DNA of 39,310 bases from Methylibium sp. (GCF_013817365.1 NZ_JACDCU010000004.1:1-39310); one strand, 5' to 3'. Shown: positions 1 through 8,722, counted from the stretch's first letter. Numbers and translations are program-made. Notes: generated by a model not told the origin, from the sequence alone.

Positions 1-965
1 TGCCGGTGGGCACGGCCGACAAGGTGCGCGCGACCATCGAAGCGGCGCTCGCCGCGCGCGGCGTGAAATGCGAGTACGCGGTGGTCAGCAACCCCGAGTT
101 CCTGAAGGAAGGCGCAGCGGTGGCCGACTTCATGCGGCCGGACCGCGTAGTGATCGGTGCCGAGGACGAGCGCGCCGTGCTGCTGATGCGCTCGCTCTAC
201 GCGCCTTATGTGCGCAACCGCGACCGCGTGCTGGTGATGGACATCCGGAGTGCGGAGCTCACCAAGTACGCCGCCAACGCGATGCTCGCCACGCGCATCA
301 GCTTCATGAACGAGCTCTCGCGCGTGGCCGAGGCGGTCGGTGCCGACATCGAGCTGGTGCGCCAGGGCATCGGCAGCGATCCGCGCATCGGCACGCAGTT
401 CCTCTATGCCGGCGCCGGCTATGGCGGCTCGTGCTTTCCGAAAGACGTGAAGGCGCTGATCCGCTCGGCCAGCGAGGCGGGGCAGGCGCTGGAGCTGCTG
501 GGCGCGGTGGAGTCGGTGAACGAGCGACAGAAGCAGTTGCTGGCCGACAAGATCGTCGCGCGCTACGGCAAGGATTTGTCCGGCAAGCGCTTCGCGCTGT
601 GGGGCCTCGCTTTCAAGCCCGGCACCGACGACATGCGCGAAGCGCCGAGCCGCGTGCTGATCGACCGCCTCATGTCGCTCGGTGCGCAGGTTGTGGCTTA
701 TGACCCGGTGGCAGCCGACGAAGCCCGCCGTTCCATGCCCGACCAGCAGGGTTTGTCGTATGCGGATTCGGCCAGCGCCGCGCTGGAGGGTGCGGATGCG
801 CTGGTCATCGTCACCGAATGGAAGGAGTTCCGCAGCCCGGACTTCGACGCCATCCGCAACACGCTGAAGGAGCCGCTGGTGTTCGACGGGCGCAACCTGT
901 TCGAGCCGGCGCTGATGGAAGAGCTGGGCATCGAATACCACGGCATCGGCCGCGGGAAGGTGTGA
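1..965 (+). CDS. ugd: UDP-glucose 6-dehydrogenase, 3' part (5' end outside window)
   Basis: Oxidises UDP-glucose to UDP-glucuronate with two NAD+, supplying uronic acid for the capsule. The frame is open from base 3, so the GTG at base 6 is internal and the gene is cut by the window edge. About 320 residues are visible, roughly 120 short of the usual 440, and the missing part is the N-terminal dinucleotide-binding fold. Visible landmarks are the [10 protein letters not shown] segment, the central helical domain with [17 protein letters not shown], and the catalytic motif [10 protein letters not shown], whose Cys is visible residue 143 counted from base 6. The C-terminal UDP-binding domain has the usual [15 protein letters not shown]. 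The DegT aminotransferase follows after 22 bp, so the two are probably cotranscribed. A UDP-ManNAc dehydrogenase is not excluded by the fold, but the motif set fits UDP-glucose dehydrogenase better, and a separate WecC lies at 21780-23054. Confidence 0.93.
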   Translation, partial: PVGTADKVRATIEAALAARGVKCEYAVVSNPEFLKEGAAVADFMRPDRVVIGAEDERAVLLMRSLYAPYVRNRDRVLVMDIRSAELTKYAANAMLATRISFMNELSRVAEAVGADIELVRQGIGSDPRIGTQFLYAGAGYGGSCFPKDVKALIRSASEAGQALELLGAVESVNERQKQLLADKIVARYGKDLSGKRFALWGLAFKPGTDDMREAPSRVLIDRLMSLGAQVVAYDPVAADEARRSMPDQQGLSYADSASAALEGADALVIVTEWKEFRSPDFDAIRNTLKEPLVFDGRNLFEPALMEELGIEYHGIGRGKV

Positions 966-987
966 GCTTCCACGCGCTCGAAACCCC

Positions 988-2163
988 ATGAGCGACCTGC
1001 CCTTCCTGCCGTTCGCGCTGCCAGAGATCGGCGAGGAAGAGATCGCCGAGGTGGTCGATACGCTGCGCTCCGGCTGGGTGACGACGGGGCCGAAGGCGAA
1101 GCGCTTCGAGGAGGATTTCGCGGCGTTTCTCGCCGGTGCCGACGCCGCGCCGCTGCACGCCATCGCCGTCAACTCCGCCACCGCCGGCCTGCACCTCGCC
1201 CTGGAAGCCCTCGGCATCGGCCCCGGTGACGAGGTCATCACCACCACCCACACCTTCACCGCCACGGCCGAAGTCGTGCGCTACCTCGGCGCCGACGTCA
1301 TGCTGGTCGATATCGATCCGGCCACGCTCAACATCGACCCTGCCCTCGTCGAAGCCGCAATCACGCCGCGCACCAAGGCCATCATTCCCGTGCACTACGC
1401 CGGTCTCGCCGCCGACATGCCTGCGCTGCTGGCCATCGCCCGGCGCCATGGCCTGAAAGTGGTGGAAGACGCCGCCCATGCGCTGCCGACCACCTGCCGC
1501 GGCGCGCTGGTCGGCACGCTCGGCAGCGACGCCACGGTGTTCAGCTTCTACGCCAACAAGACCATCACCACCGGCGAGGGCGGCATGGTCGTCACGCGCG
1601 ATGCCGAACTCGCCCGGCGCGTGAAGGTGATGCGCCTGCATGGGATCAACCGCGACGCTTTCGACCGCTTCACTTCCAAGACGCCGAGTTGGTACTACGA
1701 AGTGGTGGCGCCGGGCTTCAAGTACAACCTGACCGACATCGCCGCGGCGTTGGGCATCCACCAGCTCAGGCGCGCGCGCGCTTTCCGGCAGCGCCGCGCC
1801 CAGATCGCCGAGCGCTTCAACACCGCCTTCGCCAATCTGCCCTTGCTGCTGCCGCCCGCCGCACAACCCGGCGACCTGCATGCCTGGCACCTCTACGTCG
1901 TGCGCCTGAGCGACGAGGCGTCGGCGAATCGCGACCGTTTCATCGAACGCCTCTTCGCGCTCGGCGTCGGCGCCAGCGTGCACTACATCCCGCTGCACCA
2001 GCACCCGTACTGGCGCGAGCGCTATGCCCTGAGCGCCGAGCGGTTCCCGCACAGTCAGCGTGCCTACGAGCGCATGGCGAGTCTGCCGATCTACTCGAAG
2101 ATGAGCGATGCCGATGTGGAACGGGTCGTGGACGCCGTGCGAGGTGCATTGGCGACGCGATAA
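988..2163 (+). CDS. DegT/DnrJ/EryC1-family PLP sugar aminotransferase
   Basis: 391 residues, full length for the family. It transfers an amino group from glutamate to a 4-keto nucleotide sugar. The N-terminus ([20 protein letters not shown]) and the internal-aldimine segment [15 protein letters not shown] are typical, with PLP lysine K191. EDAAHALP supplies the aspartate that pairs with the PLP ring. It resembles the ArnB/PglE subgroup. The WbpM/PglF-like dehydratase at 4044-5969 would make UDP-4-keto-6-deoxy-GlcNAc, the expected substrate, so the inferred product is a UDP-2-acetamido-4-amino-2,4,6-trideoxyhexose. No PglD-like N-acetyltransferase was found in the window. The gene sits 22 bp behind ugd and 74 bp before an unrelated ATPase that separates it from its likely partners. 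Family is certain; exact substrate is inference. Confidence 0.9.
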   Translation: MSDLPFLPFALPEIGEEEIAEVVDTLRSGWVTTGPKAKRFEEDFAAFLAGADAAPLHAIAVNSATAGLHLALEALGIGPGDEVITTTHTFTATAEVVRYLGADVMLVDIDPATLNIDPALVEAAITPRTKAIIPVHYAGLAADMPALLAIARRHGLKVVEDAAHALPTTCRGALVGTLGSDATVFSFYANKTITTGEGGMVVTRDAELARRVKVMRLHGINRDAFDRFTSKTPSWYYEVVAPGFKYNLTDIAAALGIHQLRRARAFRQRRAQIAERFNTAFANLPLLLPPAAQPGDLHAWHLYVVRLSDEASANRDRFIERLFALGVGASVHYIPLHQHPYWRERYALSAERFPHSQRAYERMASLPIYSKMSDADVERVVDAVRGALATR

Positions 2164-2200
2164 CCAACGTGCCCGCGCTCGAAAGCGGCGCAGTTTGTGT

Positions 2201-2237
2201 CCTTGTAAATTGATCACGGCCCGATCAAAATACAAGG
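2201..2237. promoter_or_regulatory. Imperfect 37-bp palindrome abutting the ATPase start codon
   Basis: CCTTGTA (2201-2207) pairs with TACAAGG (2231-2237), and TTGATC (2210-2215) pairs with GATCAA (2223-2228). The arms are separated by a mismatched AA on each side and a 7-nt loop. The last base touches the ATG at 2238, so the purine-rich ACAAGG has no spacing to that ATG. A weak promoter reading (TTGTAA at 2203, 17-bp spacer, CAAAAT at 2226) would start transcription at about the ATG. It could be an operator, a translation-blocking hairpin or a mobile-element end. The function is unknown; the symmetry is seen directly. Confidence 0.5.
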
Positions 2238-3392
2238 ATGTTGGATCGGCACCTCACTGAACTCCTCGAACGCCGACTCGCCACGACCCCCGCGGTGGTG
2301 CTGCTCGGTCCGCGACAGGTCGGCAAAACTACGCTCGCCAGGGCAATCGCCAGCCGCCACCCCGAGTCGGTCTTCCTCGACCTGGAGCGCGAATCCGATC
2401 GCGCCGCGGTGGCCCAGCCCGAGCTTTTCTTCCCGGCTCACCGCGACCGGCTCGTCGTCCTCGGCGAAGTACAGCTCGCCCCCGAGTTGTTCGCAGCGCT
2501 TCGTCCCGAGATCGACGATGACCGCCGCGCCGGGCGCTTCCTGTTGTTGAGCTCCGCCTCCGGCGCGCTACTGCGACAGTCGGGCGAGTCGCTCGCCGGC
2601 CGCGTGGCCTGTCTCGAGCTGACCCCCTTGCTGGTGAGCGAGTTGCAGCCCGATCCGGTCGGCCTGCAGTCGCTCTGGCTACGCGGGGGCTATCCGCTCA
2701 GCCATCTGGCCGCCGACGACGAAGCGTCGTATGCATGGCGCCTGGACTTCGTGCGAACCTTCCTGAACCGGGACCTGCCCGAAATGGGAGTGCGCGTGCC
2801 TGCTGAAACGCTGCGCCGCTTCTGGCAGATGCTGGCCAATCTGCAAGGGCAGCTGTTCAACGCATCGCAACTGGGGCTCTCGCTCGGGGGTGCTTCGCAT
2901 ACCACCGTGGCCCGATATCTGGATGCCCTCATCGACACGATGATGGTGCGCCGCCTGGCGCCGCACCTGCCCAATGTGGGCAAGCGGCTCGTCAAGTCGC
3001 CCAAGGTCTATCTGCGCGACAGCGGCCTGCTACACGCGCTGCTCGGCATCGCGTCGGTCAAGGACCTTCAGGGCCACCCGATCGCCGGTGCATCCTGGGA
3101 AGGTTTCGTGATGGAGCAGATTGCGGCCCATCTGCCGCCCGATGCACAGCTCGGCTTTTACCGCACCGCCGCCGGGGCCGAGCTGGATGCGGTCGTCGAG
3201 CGCGGCACGAAAACGATCGCAATCGAAATCAAGTTTTCTGCGGCGCCGAAGCCGACCAAGGGCTTCTGGAATGCCCTGCAGGATTTGCAAGCGGACCGAG
3301 CCTACGTGATCGCACCGGTGCAGCGGCGCTACCGGCTTGCCGAGGGTGTGGAAGTGGTGCCCGTGGAAGCCATACCCGCGATGTTTTCGTGA
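2238..3392 (+). CDS. AAA_14/DUF4143 ATPase with REase-like C-terminus
   Basis: 384 residues. The N-terminal P-loop ATPase has Walker A GPRQVGKTTLA (about residues 24-34). The C-terminal DUF4143 part holds YLRDSGLLHALLG and GASWEGFVMEQI, and ends in AELDAVVE followed by IEIKFS, the D...ExK spacing of a PD-(D/E)XK nuclease-like fold. Proteins of this architecture are common in bacteria and archaea, often in several copies, and their function is not established. Two usual ATPase positions are altered here: the Walker B segment reads VVLGEVQ, with Gly76 where Asp is normal (Glu77 kept), and the following sensor strand reads LLLSSAS instead of a TGS-type motif. It has no evident role in polysaccharide synthesis yet lies between two sugar genes on the same strand, ending 1 nt before the next ATG. 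A strong palindrome precedes it. Probably an acquired gene; activity uncertain. Confidence 0.85.
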   Translation: MLDRHLTELLERRLATTPAVVLLGPRQVGKTTLARAIASRHPESVFLDLERESDRAAVAQPELFFPAHRDRLVVLGEVQLAPELFAALRPEIDDDRRAGRFLLLSSASGALLRQSGESLAGRVACLELTPLLVSELQPDPVGLQSLWLRGGYPLSHLAADDEASYAWRLDFVRTFLNRDLPEMGVRVPAETLRRFWQMLANLQGQLFNASQLGLSLGGASHTTVARYLDALIDTMMVRRLAPHLPNVGKRLVKSPKVYLRDSGLLHALLGIASVKDLQGHPIAGASWEGFVMEQIAAHLPPDAQLGFYRTAAGAELDAVVERGTKTIAIEIKFSAAPKPTKGFWNALQDLQADRAYVIAPVQRRYRLAEGVEVVPVEAIPAMFS

Positions 3393-3393
3393 G

Positions 3394-3999
3394 ATGGCCA
3401 AGCGCACTTTCGATCTGCTGCTGGCGAGCTTCGGCTTGTTGCTGTTCGCACCCCTGATGACCGTGATTGCGCTGGCCATCAGGCTCGACTCGCCCGGCCC
3501 CGTCTTCTTTCGCCAGCAGCGCGTCGGTCGGCACGGCGCCTTGTTTCGCATTCACAAGTTCCGCACCATGGTGGTCGACGCGCCCGAGCGCGGCCCGCCC
3601 CTCACTGTGGGCGACGACGCGCGCATCACCCGCATGGGCCGCTTCCTGCGAGCACGCCGGCTCGACGAACTGCCGCAGCTGATCGATGTGATCAAGGGCG
3701 ACATGAGCCTGGTCGGCCCCCGTCCGGAACTGCCGCGCTTCGTGGCTCTGTACCCCGACGCCTTGCGCGAGCGTGTGCTTGCGGTGCGCCCCGGTCTCAC
3801 CGACCCGGCCGCGTTGGCCTACCTGGACGAGGGCGACCGGCTCGCCCGTGCCGCGGACCCCGAGCGCGAGTACGTGGATGTGCTGATGCCGGCCAAGCTG
3901 CGCGCTTCTGCCGACTACGCTGCAAGCGCCTCGCTCGGCTCCGATCTGCGCGTGCTCGCACGCACGCTGGTGCTGTTGTGCGGCGGGGGCAGCCGATAA
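3394..3999 (+). CDS. PglC-like initiating phosphoglycosyl transferase
   Basis: 201 residues, a minimal bacterial sugar transferase that moves a sugar-1-phosphate from a UDP-sugar to undecaprenyl phosphate at the inner membrane. An N-terminal hydrophobic re-entrant segment (DLLLASFGLLLFAPLMTVIA, residues 7-26) is followed by SPGPVFFRQQRVG and HKFRTM. The catalytic Asp-Glu dyad is D91-E92 in RLDELPQL, and DMSLVGPRPEL is present. ATG 3394 is chosen over an in-frame upstream start inside the ATPase gene because the family begins KRxFDLxLA. It is 1 nt behind the ATPase stop. With the 4,6-dehydratase next door and the aminotransferase at 988 it forms a PglF/PglE/PglC-like set, so the donor is probably a UDP-diamino- or amino-trideoxy sugar (inference). 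Confidence 0.9.
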   Translation: MAKRTFDLLLASFGLLLFAPLMTVIALAIRLDSPGPVFFRQQRVGRHGALFRIHKFRTMVVDAPERGPPLTVGDDARITRMGRFLRARRLDELPQLIDVIKGDMSLVGPRPELPRFVALYPDALRERVLAVRPGLTDPAALAYLDEGDRLARAADPEREYVDVLMPAKLRASADYAASASLGSDLRVLARTLVLLCGGGSR

Positions 4000-4043
4000 T
4001 CCCCGCTGCCCACCGAGCCCGTCGCCGCGCCGAAACGGCCATC

Positions 4044-5969
4044 ATGCTGCCCCCCGATTCCACGCTCTGGCACCGCCTCGACGCCGCGCTGCGTCGGTTG
4101 CGCCCGCATCGCCAGCCGCTCGCGCTGGCCCTCGACGCGCTGGTCATCGCCGCCTGCTGGAACTTCACCTACCTGTTTCGCCTGGGCTTCGAGCGCTGGT
4201 GGTCGGCTCGGCCCGGCTACGACGGCTGGGTGCTGCTGGGCATCGTGGCGCTGTACCTGGTGGTCTTCGTGCTGCTCGGCGTGCCGCGCGGCATGTGGCG
4301 CTTTTCGGGCTTCGGCGAGATCAAGCGTCTGACGATCGCCTGCAGCCTGGCCGGCGCGCTGGCGGCGGTGATCGTGCTCATGGCCGAGTTGCGCGCGGTG
4401 CCGCGCGCGGTGTTGGCGCTGCACCCGGTGATCGTGCTGTTCGGCCTGGCCAGCGTGCGACTTGCCTATCGCATGCTCTACGAACACATGCGCGCGCAAA
4501 TCGCCGGCGGTGCGGCGCACGCTCGCCGCGCGCTGGTGCTCGGCGCCGGCGATGCGGCACGGCTGCTGCTCGCCGGCATCCAGCACCAGGGCTGGGTGGT
4601 GATGGGCGTGCTCGACGACGACGCCGCCAAGCAGCGCACCCGTGTGGCCGGCGTGCCGGTGCTCGGCGCCCTGGAGCGCCTGCCCGAACTGGCGCGCAGC
4701 CTCGAGGCCACGCATGTGATCGTCGCCATGCCCTCGGTGCGCGCCGCGCAGCGCCGCAGCGTCATCGAGTTGGCGAGCGAAACGGGCCTGCCGGTGCTCA
4801 CCGTGCCCTCCGCGCAGGAACTGCTGGAAGGCGCGGCGGTCAGCCGCATGCGCGACATCCAGCCGGAAGACCTGCTCGGCCGCGAGCCGGTGCGCCTCGA
4901 CGAAGCGGGCATTGCCGAATGTCTGGGCGGCAAGACCGTGATGATCACCGGCGCCGGCGGCAGCATCGGCGCCGAGCTGTGCCGGCAGGTCGCCCGTTAC
5001 GGACCGGCGCGGTTGGTCCTGTACGAGCTGAGCGAGTTCAATCTCTACACGATCGAGCAGGAGTTGAGCGAGAGCTTCCCGCACTTGCCGCTGGCGCGCC
5101 TTGTCGGTGACGTGAAGAACCTCGAGCATCTGCGCGACGTGATGGCTTCCTTTCGGCCACACATCGTCTTTCATGCTGCAGCCTACAAGCACGTGCCGTT
5201 GATGGAGAAAGACAACGCCTGGTCGGCCCTGGCCAACAATACGCTCGGTACGTACCGTGCCGCGCTGGCCAGCGCCGAGGCGCTCGTGGAGCGTTTCGTG
5301 CTCGTGTCCACCGACAAGGCGGTCAACCCCGCCAACGTGATGGGCGCCACCAAGCGCGCCGCTGAAATGGCCCTCGCCCACTTGGCCGAGCAGGGCCACC
5401 CTACGCGGTTCATGACCGTGCGTTTCGGCAACGTGCTCGGCTCCAGCGGCAGCGTCATTCCGAAGTTCAAGGCCCAGATCGCCGCGGGCGGGCCTGTCAC
5501 CGTGACACATCCAGACATCACCCGTTACTTCATGACCATCCCGGAAGCGGCACGCTTGGTGGTGCAGGCGGCGGCCATTGGCGAGAGCGGGCGGGTGTAT
5601 GTGCTCGACATGGGCGACCCGGTGAGAATCGTCGATCTGGCGCGTGACCTTATCCGCCTCTCGGGCCACGCGCTGGACGACATCGCCATCGAGTTCTGCG
5701 GCCTGCGTTCTGGTGAAAAACTCTACGAGGAATTGCTGGCCGATGCCGACACCGCCCTGCCGACCGCCAACCCCCGCATCTCGGTTGCCCGCATTGGCGC
5801 CGATGCCGAGCGCGCTGCGGCGCTGCTGCGCTGGGCCGGTGATCGACAGAGCGCGCCGGCCAACGAGGTGCGCCGCTGGCTGCGGCACACTGTCCCCGAA
5901 TACCGGGTCCCGGGCGGCGCCGCCGTGCTGACCGAAGCCCCAAGGCCGACCACCGACCTTTCTGCATGA
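4044..5969 (+). CDS. WbpM/PglF/CapD-family UDP-GlcNAc 4,6-dehydratase
   Basis: 641 residues from ATG 4044. The open frame extends to a GTG at 3978, but that would overlap the preceding gene and add nothing conserved. The N-terminal third has about four membrane helices, then a CoA-binding-like Rossmann segment (LVLGAGDAARLL), then the catalytic SDR domain with GAGGSIG at residues 303-309. The SDR Tyr is replaced by Met, giving Met433-x3-Lys437 after STDKAVNPAN, the arrangement known from the membrane-bound WbpM type. The reaction is removal of water from UDP-GlcNAc to give UDP-2-acetamido-2,6-dideoxy-4-hexulose. It is 44 bp behind the sugar transferase, and its TGA overlaps the next ATG (ATGA, 5966-5969), implying translational coupling with the Kdo-transferase-like gene. 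Confidence 0.93.
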   Translation: MLPPDSTLWHRLDAALRRLRPHRQPLALALDALVIAACWNFTYLFRLGFERWWSARPGYDGWVLLGIVALYLVVFVLLGVPRGMWRFSGFGEIKRLTIACSLAGALAAVIVLMAELRAVPRAVLALHPVIVLFGLASVRLAYRMLYEHMRAQIAGGAAHARRALVLGAGDAARLLLAGIQHQGWVVMGVLDDDAAKQRTRVAGVPVLGALERLPELARSLEATHVIVAMPSVRAAQRRSVIELASETGLPVLTVPSAQELLEGAAVSRMRDIQPEDLLGREPVRLDEAGIAECLGGKTVMITGAGGSIGAELCRQVARYGPARLVLYELSEFNLYTIEQELSESFPHLPLARLVGDVKNLEHLRDVMASFRPHIVFHAAAYKHVPLMEKDNAWSALANNTLGTYRAALASAEALVERFVLVSTDKAVNPANVMGATKRAAEMALAHLAEQGHPTRFMTVRFGNVLGSSGSVIPKFKAQIAAGGPVTVTHPDITRYFMTIPEAARLVVQAAAIGESGRVYVLDMGDPVRIVDLARDLIRLSGHALDDIAIEFCGLRSGEKLYEELLADADTALPTANPRISVARIGADAERAAALLRWAGDRQSAPANEVRRWLRHTVPEYRVPGGAAVLTEAPRPTTDLSA

Positions 5970-7348
5970 ACATCGCCTACCTCGACCCGCCCTACAGCCG
6001 CTACTTCCAGGCCCTGTCTTCGCGCCTGGCGCGCCGCACGAGCGGAAGCTCTGTGGCCCTGCTCTCGTGCCCTGCCTACCGGATGTACACGCAAGGCGAC
6101 CGCAGCATCGTGTGGTCCCCGGGCGATACGGAGCAACGCTATTCAGTGCCGCCCTCGTTCGAACGCGCTGAATGGGCCGATGCCCGAAGCACCGCCTTCA
6201 TTCGGGCGTTCTCGCACGCCGTGAGCTGGTTCAAGACCCGCTTCCAGGCCGAGCGAATCGACACCTGTCTGCTGTTTTCCGACGCCAGGCCATTTTCCGT
6301 GGCTGCTCAGCTTGCAGCCGAGGAACTCGGCGTGGTGTGCGTGTACTTCGAGCGCGGCGCGTTCCGACTGCGCACCTCGAGCTTGAGCACACAGGGGATC
6401 AATGCGCGGTTCGACCTGCAAGCTGCCGAGGGCTGCGAGCGTATCTCTGGCATGAACGAGGCGGACCTTCCGGCCCGGCGGGCCACCGAGCCCTGGCTCA
6501 GGCTGCGCTTCGCGAAGTTCCTCATTCGCAATGCCTTGGCACGGGCGGTGGAGCCGGCACGCGGGCTGATGCAGCACAAGCGCTATCACGTCTTCAACTA
6601 CACGCGCATCGCGCTGAAGCAGTTTCGGGCCGAGCACCCGGAACTGCCGATACTGCATGAGCCCGAGCATCAGCCGCCGCCGGGCAGCGCACCGCTGGTG
6701 ATCCTGCCGCTGCAACTGCCTACCGATTCTCAGTTCGTCATGTATTCGCCCTTCCGCCACAACCAGGAGTTGATCGACTTCGTGGTGAGCGGCGTGCGCA
6801 AGGCGCTGCCGAACGCCGAGGTGCTGGTGAAGATGCACCCGATGGACGTGCGCCGTTATCGACTTCCCGAGGGCGCGCGCCTGATCGACGGCAACCTCGC
6901 GCGCTTCTATCCGCGCACCGCGTTCGTGGTGTGCCTGAATTCCAACGCGGGCTTTGAAGCCGCTATTCGGGGCAAGACGGTGCTGTGTTTTGGGGACAGC
7001 TTCTACACCGGCCCGGGCCGTCGATGCATCCTGCGAGTGAGCCGCGATGACTTCATCGAGCAGGCGAAGGCCGCCGTGGTGCAGGGCGACGATCCCGCCG
7101 CTGGACACGAACTCAAGGCGGCGGTGCTGCGCTACTACCAGGCGCCGGGAGATGCCTGGGCCTACACCGACGAAGACATCGAGCTCACCGCCGGCATCGT
7201 GGTGCAGCACGTGCGCGAGGCGCGGGAATCGCAGCGCAGCCGGCGTGCGTCGGGCGCGGCCGTTGCGTCAGTCCTGCGGGCCATCGCCGCAGAGCCGGCC
7301 GTCCCCCATGGCGCTGCGTGCGCCCAGCAACTCCGCCACCTCGCTTGA
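5966..7348 (+). CDS. kpsS: KpsS-like capsule beta-Kdo transferase
   Basis: 460 residues of the capsule polysaccharide biosynthesis family (PF05159 type). KpsS adds the first beta-Kdo to lyso-phosphatidylglycerol on the cytoplasmic face in group 2 capsules. Family landmarks in order: LLFSDARPFSVAAQLAAEELG, VYFERGAFR (the family usually has EEGY), TQGIN, then LPLQLPTDSQFVMYSPF, VLVKMHPMD and a nucleotide-sugar-binding NSNAGFEAAIRGK followed by FGDSFYTGPG. No signal peptide or membrane helix is apparent. It overlaps the dehydratase by 4 bp and is the last + strand gene of the block. Its 3' end overlaps the convergent GT2 gene by 81 bp. Divergence from KpsS in the EEGY region means the acceptor or sugar could differ. 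Confidence 0.78.
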   Translation: MNIAYLDPPYSRYFQALSSRLARRTSGSSVALLSCPAYRMYTQGDRSIVWSPGDTEQRYSVPPSFERAEWADARSTAFIRAFSHAVSWFKTRFQAERIDTCLLFSDARPFSVAAQLAAEELGVVCVYFERGAFRLRTSSLSTQGINARFDLQAAEGCERISGMNEADLPARRATEPWLRLRFAKFLIRNALARAVEPARGLMQHKRYHVFNYTRIALKQFRAEHPELPILHEPEHQPPPGSAPLVILPLQLPTDSQFVMYSPFRHNQELIDFVVSGVRKALPNAEVLVKMHPMDVRRYRLPEGARLIDGNLARFYPRTAFVVCLNSNAGFEAAIRGKTVLCFGDSFYTGPGRRCILRVSRDDFIEQAKAAVVQGDDPAAGHELKAAVLRYYQAPGDAWAYTDEDIELTAGIVVQHVREARESQRSRRASGAAVASVLRAIAAEPAVPHGAACAQQLRHLA

Positions 7349-8722
7349 AGCCGGCCGGTAGAGGGCTTGTGAACCGAGCAGGCTGGCAAGGTGACGCTCG
7401 GTCCACGTCTCCTGGTAGGCGATGCGCGGCCCGGAACGACCCTTGGAGTCGAAGCCGGTGTCTGCGGCGGTGGTGAGCGAGCCGGCGCGCTGCCCGAACA
7501 GCGCCAACGGCTGGGCAACCAGGCGGTGATGCCTTTCGCCGAGCAGCAGCCGCAGCCGGGCGACGTATTCACTGTCGGCGCCGAAGCGTACTTCTTCGAA
7601 GAAACCCACCCTGGTCAGCGCGATCTCGCGCCGGACCACGAGGGAGATGGGGGTCCAGCGTGTCAACGGCCAAAGGCGCACCTCGCCGAACATCCCGTCG
7701 TCAGAAAGCCGCACGCACCGGCTGGTGCTCGCATGCACTTCTGCGTCGCGCAGCAAAGGTTCGACCGATAGCGCGAGCCGCTGCGGATGCGCGAAGTCGT
7801 CTGCGTCCTGGAAAGCCACGAATTCGCCGTGCGCTGCCGCCAGACCGACGTTGCGCGCAAAGTAGGCGCCGCGGTTGGCAGGCAGCCGGATCAGGCGAAT
7901 GGCCGGATGCGCGGCAGCCAGTTCACCGACCACACGCGACGTGCCGTCGCGGCTTGCGTCATCGACCACCACGATTTCCGCAGGCGGGCAGGTCTGCCGC
8001 AGCATCGATTCGATCGAGGCGCCGATGTGCCGCTCGTTGTCGTGGGCGGGAATCACCACCGAGACCGGCCCGATGCCACCTCCGGCGCTACTCTCGGCCG
8101 CGACGACATTGCACACGCTCAGCGGCAGGGCTGCATCGATCAGCCGCAGTGGCGCGAGGCCATGGTGTGAGAGATAGTCGTTGAACGCGGCCAGCTTGTG
8201 CTGCGCGTTGCTCGCCCGGTTGGCGTCGAGTAGCAGGTAGTCGGCGTGCAGGCGCCAGCGCAGGTTTCGGCGCCAAGCTTCGGCAATGGCCGGTTCCCCG
8301 GCTCGCCATGCGACGGCGGGCGCACACAGCGGTCTTCGAGGCATGCTTGTGACAAGGGCCAAGGCCGCCTGCGGTGAGCGCTGAGCCACGATGGATAGAC
8401 ACCGGTTCTGCGTGTTCTGCGGCGTGCGCCGCAGCGAGGCGGACGTTGCCGAATCGGCGGCCAGGCGGTCGAGCGTTGCGAAGTCTCCCTCCAGCCAAGC
8501 CAACTGCAGGGCGAGCGCCGGGGTCGGCGCCATGCCGCTTTCGCGCAACGTGCGACGGGCGCGGTCCGGCAAGCCGAGCTTGATGCACAGAGCCAGGGTG
8601 CGCTCAGGATCGCTGCGGCCGCTGCGCACCAGATCCGCCAGCGCGATCAGCGGTGTATTGCGGGTGGCGCGGTGAACCAGATAGAGGCTCTCCAGTCGCT
8701 GCAGCAGCGCACCCGGTCTCAT
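7268..8722 (-). CDS. GT2-family glycosyltransferase with helical N-terminal extension
   Basis: 484 residues. The catalytic GT-A domain starts at about residue 219: VVIPAHDNE (222-230), EIVVVDDASRDG with the nucleotide-binding Asp pair 254-255, NRGAYFARNVGL, and the metal-binding QDADD (305-309). Residues 1-210 are Ala/Leu/Arg-rich and helical and look like tandem helical hairpins; this part resembles nothing I can name and may bind partners or acceptor. It is the last gene of the long - strand block. Its ATG overlaps the TGA of the KpsC-like gene (8719-8722), so it is translationally coupled to it. The 3' end runs 81 bp into the convergent kpsS-like gene. The donor sugar cannot be deduced. 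Confidence 0.88.
   Translation of the reverse strand: MRPGALLQRLESLYLVHRATRNTPLIALADLVRSGRSDPERTLALCIKLGLPDRARRTLRESGMAPTPALALQLAWLEGDFATLDRLAADSATSASLRRTPQNTQNRCLSIVAQRSPQAALALVTSMPRRPLCAPAVAWRAGEPAIAEAWRRNLRWRLHADYLLLDANRASNAQHKLAAFNDYLSHHGLAPLRLIDAALPLSVCNVVAAESSAGGGIGPVSVVIPAHDNERHIGASIESMLRQTCPPAEIVVVDDASRDGTSRVVGELAAAHPAIRLIRLPANRGAYFARNVGLAAAHGEFVAFQDADDFAHPQRLALSVEPLLRDAEVHASTSRCVRLSDDGMFGEVRLWPLTRWTPISLVVRREIALTRVGFFEEVRFGADSEYVARLRLLLGERHHRLVAQPLALFGQRAGSLTTAADTGFDSKGRSGPRIAYQETWTERHLASLLGSQALYRPASSEVAELLGARSAMGDGRLCGDGPQD

Noticed and set aside
811-2235. 474-codon - strand frame antisense to the aminotransferase
   Set aside because: Composition of an antisense shadow; spans the end of ugd, the whole aminotransferase and the gap after it.
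2164-3400. Insertion sequence or transposon carrying the ATPase
   Set aside because: No transposase, and no matching terminal repeats or target duplication at both ends of the ATPase gene; the palindrome occurs on one side only.
3915-5888. 657-codon open frame on the - strand antisense to the WbpM-like dehydratase
   Set aside because: His/Arg/Gly-rich translation without any domain, and it mirrors a certain gene; typical high-GC antisense frame.
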